17,548 nt of DNA from the NCBI GenBank assembly GCA_910588875.1, contig CAJURT010000059.1, positions 1-17,548 of the forward strand, written 5' to 3'. Below are positions 1 through 6,439 of this stretch, one piece after another. A model generated the notes under the pieces. It was not told where the DNA came from and searched no databases. It worked only from the letters and a program-made list of their open reading frames with translations. The stretch comes from an uncultured Lachnospiraceae bacterium (GTDB lineage Bacteria > Bacillota > Clostridia > Lachnospirales > Lachnospiraceae). The position numbers and the translations under genes are program-made. The stretch's first letter is position 1, and every line of letters starts with the position of its first letter.

Positions 1-36
1 GACGATGTTTTTCATAGATACAATTACTTCTCCCAT
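1..36 (-). CDS. Start of a probable sugar ABC transporter ATP-binding protein (partial)
   Basis: Only the first 12 codons lie in the window, reading MGEVIVSMKNIV on the minus strand; the gene continues past the left edge. The ATG at 36 follows a GGGG run with a 6-base spacing, an acceptable Shine-Dalgarno site; a second in-frame ATG is at 15. The MKNIV-type opening is typical of the first strand of ABC ATPases of the RbsA/MglA sugar family. The place, 84 bases downstream of a ROK sugar kinase on the same strand, fits a carbohydrate uptake operon. Twelve residues cannot prove the family. If right, this would be the active ATPase of a system whose inactive relative lies at 1208-2728. Confidence 0.4.
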   Translation of the reverse strand, partial: MGEVIVSMKNIV

Positions 37-61
37 CTGTTTCCCCGCTTTCTTTGTTTAT

Positions 62-101
62 GTCATTCCGAAATCCATCAAAAGGGGATTCCGGAGATGA
101 C
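62..101 (-). other. Intercistronic stem-loop without a U tract
   Basis: A stem of about 15 pairs forms between GTCATTCCGAAATCC (62-76) and GGATTCCGGAGATGAC (86-101), with one bulged base and one G-U pair around a 9-base loop. Neither strand has a T run after it, so it is not a standard intrinsic terminator. It lies between the ROK kinase stop and the next start, where such structures often set mRNA stability between operon segments. That role is inferred. Confidence 0.5.
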
Positions 102-120
102 GAAAATATATGTTCTGGGT

Positions 121-996
121 TTATGGCCTGTGGCAGGAGTACATGGCCACACACAGTGCGGCGGTGTCCCCCAGGGATTCGCCTAAGGAGGCAGGGACAA
201 TGCTACAGGCCCTGCGGCATCCCAAAAGGGTTTCTTCCTCCAGTACCTGGTACATGGCTTCCTCCATGAACTGGTGGCACCGGGCGTAAATACTTCCGAT
301 TACAATCTGCTCCGGATTCAGGATATCCACCAGAAGGGAGAGCAGTTTTCCCAGGTAATGCCCGGTCTGCTGCCAGATCTTAAGGGCTTCTGGGTCCCCC
401 TCATCCGCCAGCTGTGCCAGCTGCGCAGCACTGCCGAGGCCATATTGGGCGATGCCGCCGCCGCTGCAATAGCCTTCATAAGAGCCGGCCTTTCCGTATC
501 CGATATGTCCGTTGTCGAAAAGACGCAGATGGCCCACCTCTCCGGCCATGCCTGAGGCACCCTGGTATAGCTTGCCGTTTAGGATCAGCCCTGCCCCCAG
601 GCCTGTGCCAAAGGTGAGGAAAACCATGTTTTCACAGCCCTGACCGGCGCCAAATCTCCATTCTGCAATGGCGCAGGCATCCGCGTCGTTTTGGAGGAAG
701 GCAGGTACCTGCAATGCTTCGGACAGCAATTTTGTGACAGGGACATTGTCCCAGCCAGGCAGGTTAGGCGGACTCAGGATGAGCCCCTTTTTGCTGTCCA
801 GCGGCCCGCCGCAGCTGATGCCGACGGCAGCCGTCTGCTGAGAACGGAGGCTGCAGGCCGCATCCAGGATCTTTTTCAGGGAGGAATCCCTGCCTTCAGT
901 GGCAAAACGCAGCTTTTCCAGAATGTTCCCCTTCTCGTCCCCACGGATCACGGCACATTTGGTTCCGCCAATATCAATACCTATATATTCTTTCAT
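121..996 (-). CDS. ROK-family sugar kinase (glucokinase-like), zinc-less variant
   Basis: Probable ATP-dependent cytoplasmic sugar kinase of the ROK family (ASKHA fold), 291 residues. The phosphate-binding motif IGIDIGGTK is at residues 5-13, the ND catalytic motif at N103-D104, GTGLGAG at 130-136, and the sugar-contacting E153 and GH at 155-156. The usual CxCGxxGCxE zinc motif is replaced by IGYGKAGSYE (165-174): all three cysteines are gone, while the glycines and final glutamate remain. There is no helix-turn-helix, so it is a kinase rather than a NagC/XylR-type repressor. Start: ATG at 996 has AAGGG ten bases upstream; the earlier in-frame ATG at 1014 has no ribosome site. The substrate cannot be read from the sequence. 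It lies between a sugar two-component locus and a probable ABC ATPase, which suggests it phosphorylates an imported sugar. Confidence 0.85.
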   Translation of the reverse strand: MKEYIGIDIGGTKCAVIRGDEKGNILEKLRFATEGRDSSLKKILDAACSLRSQQTAAVGISCGGPLDSKKGLILSPPNLPGWDNVPVTKLLSEALQVPAFLQNDADACAIAEWRFGAGQGCENMVFLTFGTGLGAGLILNGKLYQGASGMAGEVGHLRLFDNGHIGYGKAGSYEGYCSGGGIAQYGLGSAAQLAQLADEGDPEALKIWQQTGHYLGKLLSLLVDILNPEQIVIGSIYARCHQFMEEAMYQVLEEETLLGCRRACSIVPASLGESLGDTAALCVAMYSCHRP

Positions 997-1134
997 AAAT
1001 TTGTTGCCCTTCATGGAACAAAGAATCCTGCTTCCCGGGCGACTCCGCCTGGGGCAGGCCGCTTTTGCGACATAATTTTCTCTTCCGCAGTGCGTTTTTG
1101 CTTTATAGGACGCAATTTCTTATAAAGTAAAATT

Positions 1135-1143
1135 AGTATAACA
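1135..1143 (-). promoter_or_regulatory. Possible extended -10 promoter for the ROK kinase
   Basis: On the minus strand the sequence reads TGTTATACT, an extended -10 (TG-n-TATACT), about 140 bases upstream of the ROK start. No good -35 is seen at 17 bases. The 193-base gap it lies in has no clear terminator for the upstream gene, so the ROK gene may be both read through and separately started. Weak call. Confidence 0.35.
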
Positions 1144-1207
1144 TGACAAAAAACCCAGGGAAAGAGGGCATTCTTTCGGTTGAGGTGGACAATCTTTTGA
1201 TTTACGG

Positions 1208-2728
1208 TTACCAGTCCACCTGGTCAAATTGACTTTTATCGTAGGAAGCGGCACAGACACCGTTTTCCACCACCAGCAGCCGGTCTGAGACCATCAGCGT
1301 GTCAGAGACATTGGCGGTAATGATTAACACGGCTGTCCCGGTTTTCAGGATTTCCCGCAGCAGGGCAAGGATCCGCAGGCGGACATACATATCCCCCTTA
1401 GCCAAGGGCTGGACGCATACCAGGACGCGGGGATGAAACAGCTGGATCCGGTAATAGACAAGGGCAATCTGTTCTGCCAGAGGCAGGTTGGCGGCCAGGG
1501 ATTCGTCGATGAAGTCACCCACCAGGGGGCGGTATTCATTTCTGATGCTGCGGTAGACTTTTCCGGGCAGAATACTTTGGTGTATTTTCCGGTCAAGAAG
1601 AAAGGTCAGGTTTTCCATATAACTCCGGTTCAGGAATAACATTGATTTGGTGCAGTCCTGGGGGATTACGGCAATACCGGCATCCAAATAGTCCATAGCC
1701 CGTTTGGGAGGGTATGGTTCGTGTTCCAGGGTAATCCTCCCCCGGCGGCACTCCCCGGCGCCGGTGAGCAATGCCAGGATATCCTCGGCGATCCGGTTGT
1801 CCATGTCCAGGATGGTGAGGCATTCTGCCCGGTGCAGGACAAAGCGTAGACCGTGGAGGTTTCCCATGTGAACATGATGGAAATGCAGGATCCCTTCCTC
1901 CTGGTCAGGGGTGGTCTGTGTGCCAGGGACATACCAGTCTGTGATGTAGGGGGAAATCTGTGCATCATTCATCTCGTCCCGTTCAAAAACCTTTATTATG
2001 CGCCTGTTAAAGAACAGGGAAGTGCGGTCGGCAATGCGGAATACTTCCTGATGGTGGTTGCCGATATAGAGGACAGAGACCCCGTTTTTCTGGACTGTGC
2101 GCAGCATTCCCTGAAAGTGCAGCAAGTCATATTGGCTTAAAAAATTCCCCGGGTTGTCCACAATCACCAGTTTACAGCCCATCAGCAATGCCTTACCTAA
2201 CTCTGTCAGGCAGCGTTCCAGAGGGGTTAGGGCAGATACCCGTTTGCGGATATTGACCTTTAAGCCATTTTCCCTGAAAAAGCTTTCAGCCTGTTCCCGG
2301 AGGATCCGTTCATTGATAAAATATTTTTTAAATCCCTTACGGAGGACAAACAGGTTGTCCACCACACTCAGGCCTTCCACCAGATGGCTCATCTGCTCGA
2401 TCACGCAGACGCGGTTAAGGCTTCCGTCACTGTGGGAGTAGCTGTTGACCGTCCGTCCGTCATACCATACAGTGCCAAAGGAAATCGGCAGATTTTGGCA
2501 GAGCAGCTGGATCAGCTGGTCATACCCCCGGTTATGTCCGGTAACCAGGCCCATGATCTCCCCGGCAAACATCTGGAAATTCAGGTTGTCCAACAGAACT
2601 TCCCCGTTCTGGATCAGACTTACATGATCCATCCGCAGCAATTCCCGCCTCACAGGCATCCCCCCTTTCCGGTTATTATACTCTCGGAATCTCTCTTGTA
2701 ACTGCCTTTGCGGCTGATTTTTTGTCAT
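1208..2728 (-). CDS. Degenerate duplicated sugar-ABC-ATPase-like protein (pseudo-ATPase) in a two-component operon
   Basis: The protein aligns along its length with RbsA/MglA-type sugar ABC ATPases, which have two nucleotide-binding domains, but the motifs that bind and split ATP are lost. In domain 1 the Walker A loop (usually GENGAGKST) reads TGHNRGYDQ (residues 63-71), the signature reads LTPLERCL, Walker B ends VDNP where DEP is expected, and the switch histidine is N224. In domain 2 the loop reads ILDMDNRIA (306-314), the signature LPLAEQ and Walker B VLVCVQP. The fold markers remain, for example IPQD followed by a MENL segment in domain 2. The frame is open for 506 codons, so this is a maintained protein rather than a wreck. 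It begins two bases after the kinase stop, which favours a regulatory or scaffolding role with that kinase (inference). Start uncertain: ATG 2728 has no ribosome site; GTG 2653 has a strong one and sits just before the conserved domain. Confidence 0.8.
   Translation of the reverse strand: MTKNQPQRQLQERFREYNNRKGGMPVRRELLRMDHVSLIQNGEVLLDNLNFQMFAGEIMGLVTGHNRGYDQLIQLLCQNLPISFGTVWYDGRTVNSYSHSDGSLNRVCVIEQMSHLVEGLSVVDNLFVLRKGFKKYFINERILREQAESFFRENGLKVNIRKRVSALTPLERCLTELGKALLMGCKLVIVDNPGNFLSQYDLLHFQGMLRTVQKNGVSVLYIGNHHQEVFRIADRTSLFFNRRIIKVFERDEMNDAQISPYITDWYVPGTQTTPDQEEGILHFHHVHMGNLHGLRFVLHRAECLTILDMDNRIAEDILALLTGAGECRRGRITLEHEPYPPKRAMDYLDAGIAVIPQDCTKSMLFLNRSYMENLTFLLDRKIHQSILPGKVYRSIRNEYRPLVGDFIDESLAANLPLAEQIALVYYRIQLFHPRVLVCVQPLAKGDMYVRLRILALLREILKTGTAVLIITANVSDTLMVSDRLLVVENGVCAASYDKSQFDQVDW
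2660..2668 (-). promoter_or_regulatory. Ribosome binding site inside the pseudo-ATPase frame
   Basis: The minus strand reads AAAGGGGGG here, six bases upstream of an in-frame GTG at 2653 and directly abutting an ATG at 2659, too close for that ATG to use it. It supports translation from codon 26 of the longer frame. The 25 residues before it are polar (many Q, R, N) and not part of the ABC fold. Confidence 0.5.
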
Positions 2729-2730
2729 GA

Positions 2731-3783
2731 TTATGGCTGCATGCCGGTTCCCGCAGGCCTTTCGGCTTCCTGCACCAGCGGAAGCGTGATCAGGGCGTCG
2801 GTTCCTGCGCCCTCCCGGCTGTAAAAGATGATTCCGTATTCTTCCCCAAACAGAAGCTTAATCCGGTTATTCACATTGATTAGGGCAATGCCCCCCTTTT
2901 TTCCGCTTTCCTCCTGGACTTCATCCAGGGAAAGCCGCCGCAGTTTTTCGTTCAGCTGTTTCAGCTTTTCTTCCGGCATGCCCATGCCATCATCAGAAAT
3001 GCGGATGCGCAGCCGCTCGTCGCTGACACAGATGCGGATTACCAGGTTCCCTTTCCCGATTTTCCGTTCAATGCCATGGTAGATGGAATTCTCCATGATT
3101 GGCTGCAAGGTAAGCTTGGGCAGCCGGAACTTCAGGATCTCCAGTTCACTTAAGTCATCGTCGTGTTCATATTGGATATGCAGGGCAAGCTTATCCCCAA
3201 AACGGAATTGCTGGATATAATAATAATTCTCAATATTAGCCAACTCGTCCTCCAGGGTCACCAGATTTTCAACCTGGGAAATGGTGTAGCGGAAAAATGT
3301 GGCCAGTGCCTCTGTCATCTCCGCCACGCTGTCCAGGCCGGCCAACAAGGCTTCGCTGCGGATGCCCTCCAGGGTATTATAGAGGAAGTGGGGGTTGATC
3401 TGGTTTTGCAGCGCCAGGTATTCCGCCTGCTTTTTTGAGGCATTGATCAAATGGTTTTTGTCCAGCCTTTCATTGAGGAGAAGGACTGCCCTGTCGCTTT
3501 CCGGCGTGAGGGGATGGCGCAGATGGAACAGGTCGTTAAGCACATATCCCATGGCAAACTGTTCATAAATTTTCCTGGTCTCCCGGTAAGGGAGAAGGAG
3601 CCACCGAAACACAAAGAAACAGTAGCAGGCAGACGCCAATGTCAGCAGCAATGCCGGGAACAGGCTCAGGGAATGTTTAAAGCATAGCGCCCAGAGGAGT
3701 GCCAGAGTGCTCAAAAGGAGTAAGGCGGCTCCCCCTGCGCAGAGAAAAAGCCGGCAGGATAAATATTTTAATTTTTCGGTCAT
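2731..3783 (-). CDS. YesM/LytS-type sensor histidine kinase with minimal extracytoplasmic region
   Basis: Membrane histidine kinase of the His_kinase (PF06580) class, 350 residues. Two hydrophobic helices (about 11-35 and 41-64) are joined by only about six residues, so there is no room for the large outside sensor domain usual in YesM kinases. A linker (66-115) leads to the phospho-acceptor box QNQINPHFLYNTLE with H132, then a HATPase domain with the N box around N232 (PIMENSIYHG), DDGMGM at 264-269 and a GG-containing G2 loop near 297. It would phosphorylate the regulator encoded just upstream. Its start codon overlaps the regulator's stop as ATGA, so the two are translationally coupled. 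With so little exposed, the signal probably reaches it inside the membrane or through a partner, for which the next gene's product is the obvious candidate (inference). Confidence 0.92.
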   Translation of the reverse strand: MTEKLKYLSCRLFLCAGGAALLLLSTLALLWALCFKHSLSLFPALLLTLASACYCFFVFRWLLLPYRETRKIYEQFAMGYVLNDLFHLRHPLTPESDRAVLLLNERLDKNHLINASKKQAEYLALQNQINPHFLYNTLEGIRSEALLAGLDSVAEMTEALATFFRYTISQVENLVTLEDELANIENYYYIQQFRFGDKLALHIQYEHDDDLSELEILKFRLPKLTLQPIMENSIYHGIERKIGKGNLVIRICVSDERLRIRISDDGMGMPEEKLKQLNEKLRRLSLDEVQEESGKKGGIALINVNNRIKLLFGEEYGIIFYSREGAGTDALITLPLVQEAERPAGTGMQP

Positions 3784-5387
3784 GAATATAGCTTTCTATA
3801 CTCGTTGGGCTTTAAGCCGGAGTATTTGGTGAAGGTTTTGGTAAAGTGGCGCACATCGTTGTAGCCGACCAGCCCGCAGATGTCGGCAATGGTCCGGTTG
3901 GTCTCTTTCAGGAGCCTTTTTGCCGCATCCATGCGGATCTTGGACAGGTATTCCAAAAAGGTCATCCCGGTGTCCTTTTTGAAGACGGTGCTGAGGTAGG
4001 CAGGGGAGAGCCCTGCCACCAGGCTTACCTGTTCTAAGGTCAGGGGTTCCTGGTAATGGTCTGCCACATACCGCTTGGCCATCCGCACGGGGCGGTTCTC
4101 ATCCTGGCGTTTCAGGGCGGCGGCCTTTTCGTAAGAGGAGGTAATGCTGCGGATGAGATAATGGAATAATTCTTCGGAGGATGGGCAATTGTCGGCTCCG
4201 GTGAGAAAGCTTTCCGGGAAACCTTCTTCTATGGGGATCTGAAAATTTCTCATGGAGAAGAGATAGAGGTTGCAGGCTTCTTTCGCCATCTGCAAAATCT
4301 CGTGCCCGGTCACCCCGGGACGGGAAAGCAAATCTCTTTTTAACTCCATCAGCGCCTGGCGGACAGGGGAAACCTCCAGGGTTTCCAGGGCCTGAGTCAT
4401 TTTTTTGTTAAACTCAAGGAAGAGAGGGCTTTCAGCAAAGGAGCCGTATTGCGGAAATTCGCCTTCGTAAAGCTTGCCGGTTCCGGCTACCAGGCGTTCT
4501 TCGATCCACAGTCGGGCATTCTTCAGGGAAGCATCCAGGCCGGCCGGTTCGTGGCAAATGGTGCCTAAAGACATTGTGGCACAAAACCCCTCCAGGATAT
4601 CGCCCTGAATCCGTATCTCATCCAAAAAGGCTTTCAGCTGCCGCCGTACATTGCCTTTCTGTTCCTCCTGAAAGTTCAGGAGAAGGTAAAAGGTGCTGCC
4701 GATGTTGGTAACTTCATATTCGCAGACAAATCCTGCAAGCAGCCGTTCCAGGATGCTGCTGGCTTTGTCAGACATAAAATGCAGATTTTCCTTGTTGTCC
4801 AGCACACGGCAGTCCATCTTTAAAATCGCCATGGCAAAGCAGCCGGGGGAAAAGGAAAAGTGGAATTCATGGCGGATCTGCCCCAGGGGGCAGGCCAGCC
4901 GGCTTTTGTTCCGGCGGTAGACCAAATCAGACAGGAATGCCTGGCGCAGCGTTTCTTCATCTGTCTTCAAAGTCAGCCGTATCTGTTCCTCGTAGGTGAG
5001 CTGCTGGTCTTTCTCACGGAACTTACTGCCCAGCTTTTTCAGGGCGCCTGTCAGTTCCTCTTTTTTGATGGGCTTTAAAATATAGGCATTTACCCCATAG
5101 CGGATGGCGGACTGAGCATATTCAAAATGGCGGTAGCCGCTGATGATGATAAATTCTGTCCGGGGGCTGGCCTCCTTGCCCAGGCGGATCAGATCCAGGC
5201 CGTCATAACCAGGCATCCGGATATCCGTGATTACGATATCGGGGTGATGCTCCCGGATCCGTTCCAGGGCATCAATGCCGTTTTCGGCAGTGGCGATGAT
5301 CTGCATCCCGAGTTCCTGCCAGCAGACCAGCTTTTCTATCAGCTGGCAGACCTTTTTTTCATCATCCGCAATCAATACTTTTAACAT
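3780..5387 (-). CDS. YesN-type response regulator with AraC DNA-binding domain
   Basis: Cytoplasmic transcription regulator, 535 residues. The receiver domain (1-120) has the acidic pair D8-D9, phospho-acceptor D55 in DIVITDIRMPG, S83 and K105. A middle region of about 300 residues is of the variable YesN type. The last 100 residues form an AraC/XylS domain with two helix-turn-helix units (LEQVSLVAGLSPAYLSTVFK, then the GYNDVRHFTKTF signature). Such regulators normally activate nearby carbohydrate transport and use genes. Start: ATG 5387 has AGGA eight bases upstream and is the residue where the receiver begins; the open frame extends 11 codons further without support. The first seven bases overlap the end of rsmA, and the end overlaps the kinase start, so it is the middle of a coupled chain. 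Confidence 0.93.
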   Translation of the reverse strand: MLKVLIADDEKKVCQLIEKLVCWQELGMQIIATAENGIDALERIREHHPDIVITDIRMPGYDGLDLIRLGKEASPRTEFIIISGYRHFEYAQSAIRYGVNAYILKPIKKEELTGALKKLGSKFREKDQQLTYEEQIRLTLKTDEETLRQAFLSDLVYRRNKSRLACPLGQIRHEFHFSFSPGCFAMAILKMDCRVLDNKENLHFMSDKASSILERLLAGFVCEYEVTNIGSTFYLLLNFQEEQKGNVRRQLKAFLDEIRIQGDILEGFCATMSLGTICHEPAGLDASLKNARLWIEERLVAGTGKLYEGEFPQYGSFAESPLFLEFNKKMTQALETLEVSPVRQALMELKRDLLSRPGVTGHEILQMAKEACNLYLFSMRNFQIPIEEGFPESFLTGADNCPSSEELFHYLIRSITSSYEKAAALKRQDENRPVRMAKRYVADHYQEPLTLEQVSLVAGLSPAYLSTVFKKDTGMTFLEYLSKIRMDAAKRLLKETNRTIADICGLVGYNDVRHFTKTFTKYSGLKPNEYRKLYS

Positions 5388-6274
5388 GGAGAAGTTCCTT
5401 TCTGTCCGGGTATTCCGCAAAAGAGATCGCTCAGCCTGGCGAACTGTTCCAGGGTCAGTGCTTCGCCCCGCACGGCAGGCGGCACACCCAGGGCTTCGAT
5501 TGCCTCAGAGATCTGTTCCTTGGAAAAAGTAAGTTCCGGGGAATTAAAAAGCCCATTCTGCAAAGTTTTCCGGCGCTGGCTGAAGGAGGCCCGGATCAGC
5601 CGGAACATCAAACCAGCATCCCGGACCTGGACCGGCGGTTGCTGGTAGCGGGTCAGGCGGATCACGGCGGATCCCACCCGGGGCCGGGGCAGGAAGCAGT
5701 TGGGAGGGACATTGGCCACCAGATAAGGCTCGGCATAATACTGCACGGCCAGGGAGAGGGCGCCATAGTCCTTGGATCCGGGGCCGGACTGCATCCGGTC
5801 AGCAACCTCCTTTTGGACCATCACGGTGATATTGCCTATTGGTACATCCTTTTCAAACAGCCCCATGATAATGGGGGTAGTGATATAGTAGGGCAGGTTG
5901 GCCACCACCTTAATCGGGCGCCCGCTGTTGTATTGCCTTGCCAGGCCCCTGATATCAACCTTCAGGATATCATCGTGGATTACGGTAATATTATGGTAGC
6001 CTTGCAGGGTCTCTTCCAGGATCGGTATCAGGTTGCTGTCAATTTCCACGGCGACGACTTGTCCGGCGTATTCTGCAAGGTACTGGGTCATGGTACCGAT
6101 GCCGGGGCCGATTTCCAAGACCATATCTTCTTTGGTAATGCCAGCGGCAGCGATGATTTTATCCAACACATGGGTATCGATCAGGAAATTCTGGCCGAAT
6201 TTTTTTTGGAAGACAAAATTGTATTTTTTGATAATGTCAATGGTGTTTTGGGGGTTGCCTAATTTGGGTTCCAT
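5381..6274 (-). CDS. rsmA: 16S rRNA (adenine1518-N6/adenine1519-N6)-dimethyltransferase
   Basis: RsmA (KsgA) uses S-adenosylmethionine to dimethylate two adjacent adenines in the 3' hairpin of 16S rRNA during small-subunit assembly. The 297-residue protein has the usual length. The N-terminal KKFGQNFL leads into SAM motif I EIGPGIG (54-60), an acidic VEID after the second strand, DD near 101-102, and the catalytic NLPYY (126-130); the C-terminal helical domain contains the SFSQRRKTL segment typical of the family. Start: ATG 6274 has AGGTGG eight bases upstream. It is led by its own strong promoter (6339-6367). Unusually, its stop overlaps the start of the two-component regulator, so a housekeeping ribosome gene heads the sugar-sensing chain. 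Confidence 0.97.
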   Translation of the reverse strand: MEPKLGNPQNTIDIIKKYNFVFQKKFGQNFLIDTHVLDKIIAAAGITKEDMVLEIGPGIGTMTQYLAEYAGQVVAVEIDSNLIPILEETLQGYHNITVIHDDILKVDIRGLARQYNSGRPIKVVANLPYYITTPIIMGLFEKDVPIGNITVMVQKEVADRMQSGPGSKDYGALSLAVQYYAEPYLVANVPPNCFLPRPRVGSAVIRLTRYQQPPVQVRDAGLMFRLIRASFSQRRKTLQNGLFNSPELTFSKEQISEAIEALGVPPAVRGEALTLEQFARLSDLFCGIPGQKGTSPC

Positions 6275-6338
6275 GATAAAGCCACCTGTCGGCAGTGCCG
6301 TCTTTCTATAAAAATGGATTACTCTTTACACTATCTCC

Positions 6339-6367
6339 ATTATATTCGTTTGCCGGGGGTTTTTCAA
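6339..6367 (-). promoter_or_regulatory. Sigma-A-type promoter of the rsmA operon
   Basis: The minus strand has TTGAAA, a 17-base spacer, then a perfect TATAAT, ending about 65 bases before the rsmA start. This is one of the best matches in the window and the only clear promoter seen for rsmA and the coupled regulator and kinase genes. Confidence 0.8.
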
Positions 6368-6439
6368 TGGCAGCGGGAGAACTTTTTGTCATAGGGGCGG
6401 AGGGTAGAAGCATAGAATGGTTACTAAAGGAGTGATGGC

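Noticed and set aside
1140..1207. Terminator after the pseudo-ATPase gene
   Set aside because: The minus strand ends CCCTGGGTTTTTT but the only stem is three pairs, too weak; read-through to the ROK gene cannot be excluded.
5639..6262. 207-residue plus-strand frame opposite rsmA
   Set aside because: rsmA is certain on the other strand; the frame is a product of its codon composition, with no recognisable domain.
6370..6435. Promoter for the gene at 6440
   Set aside because: TAGAAT at about 6414 could be a -10, but the nearest TTGTCA is 21 bases away and nothing good is at 17.
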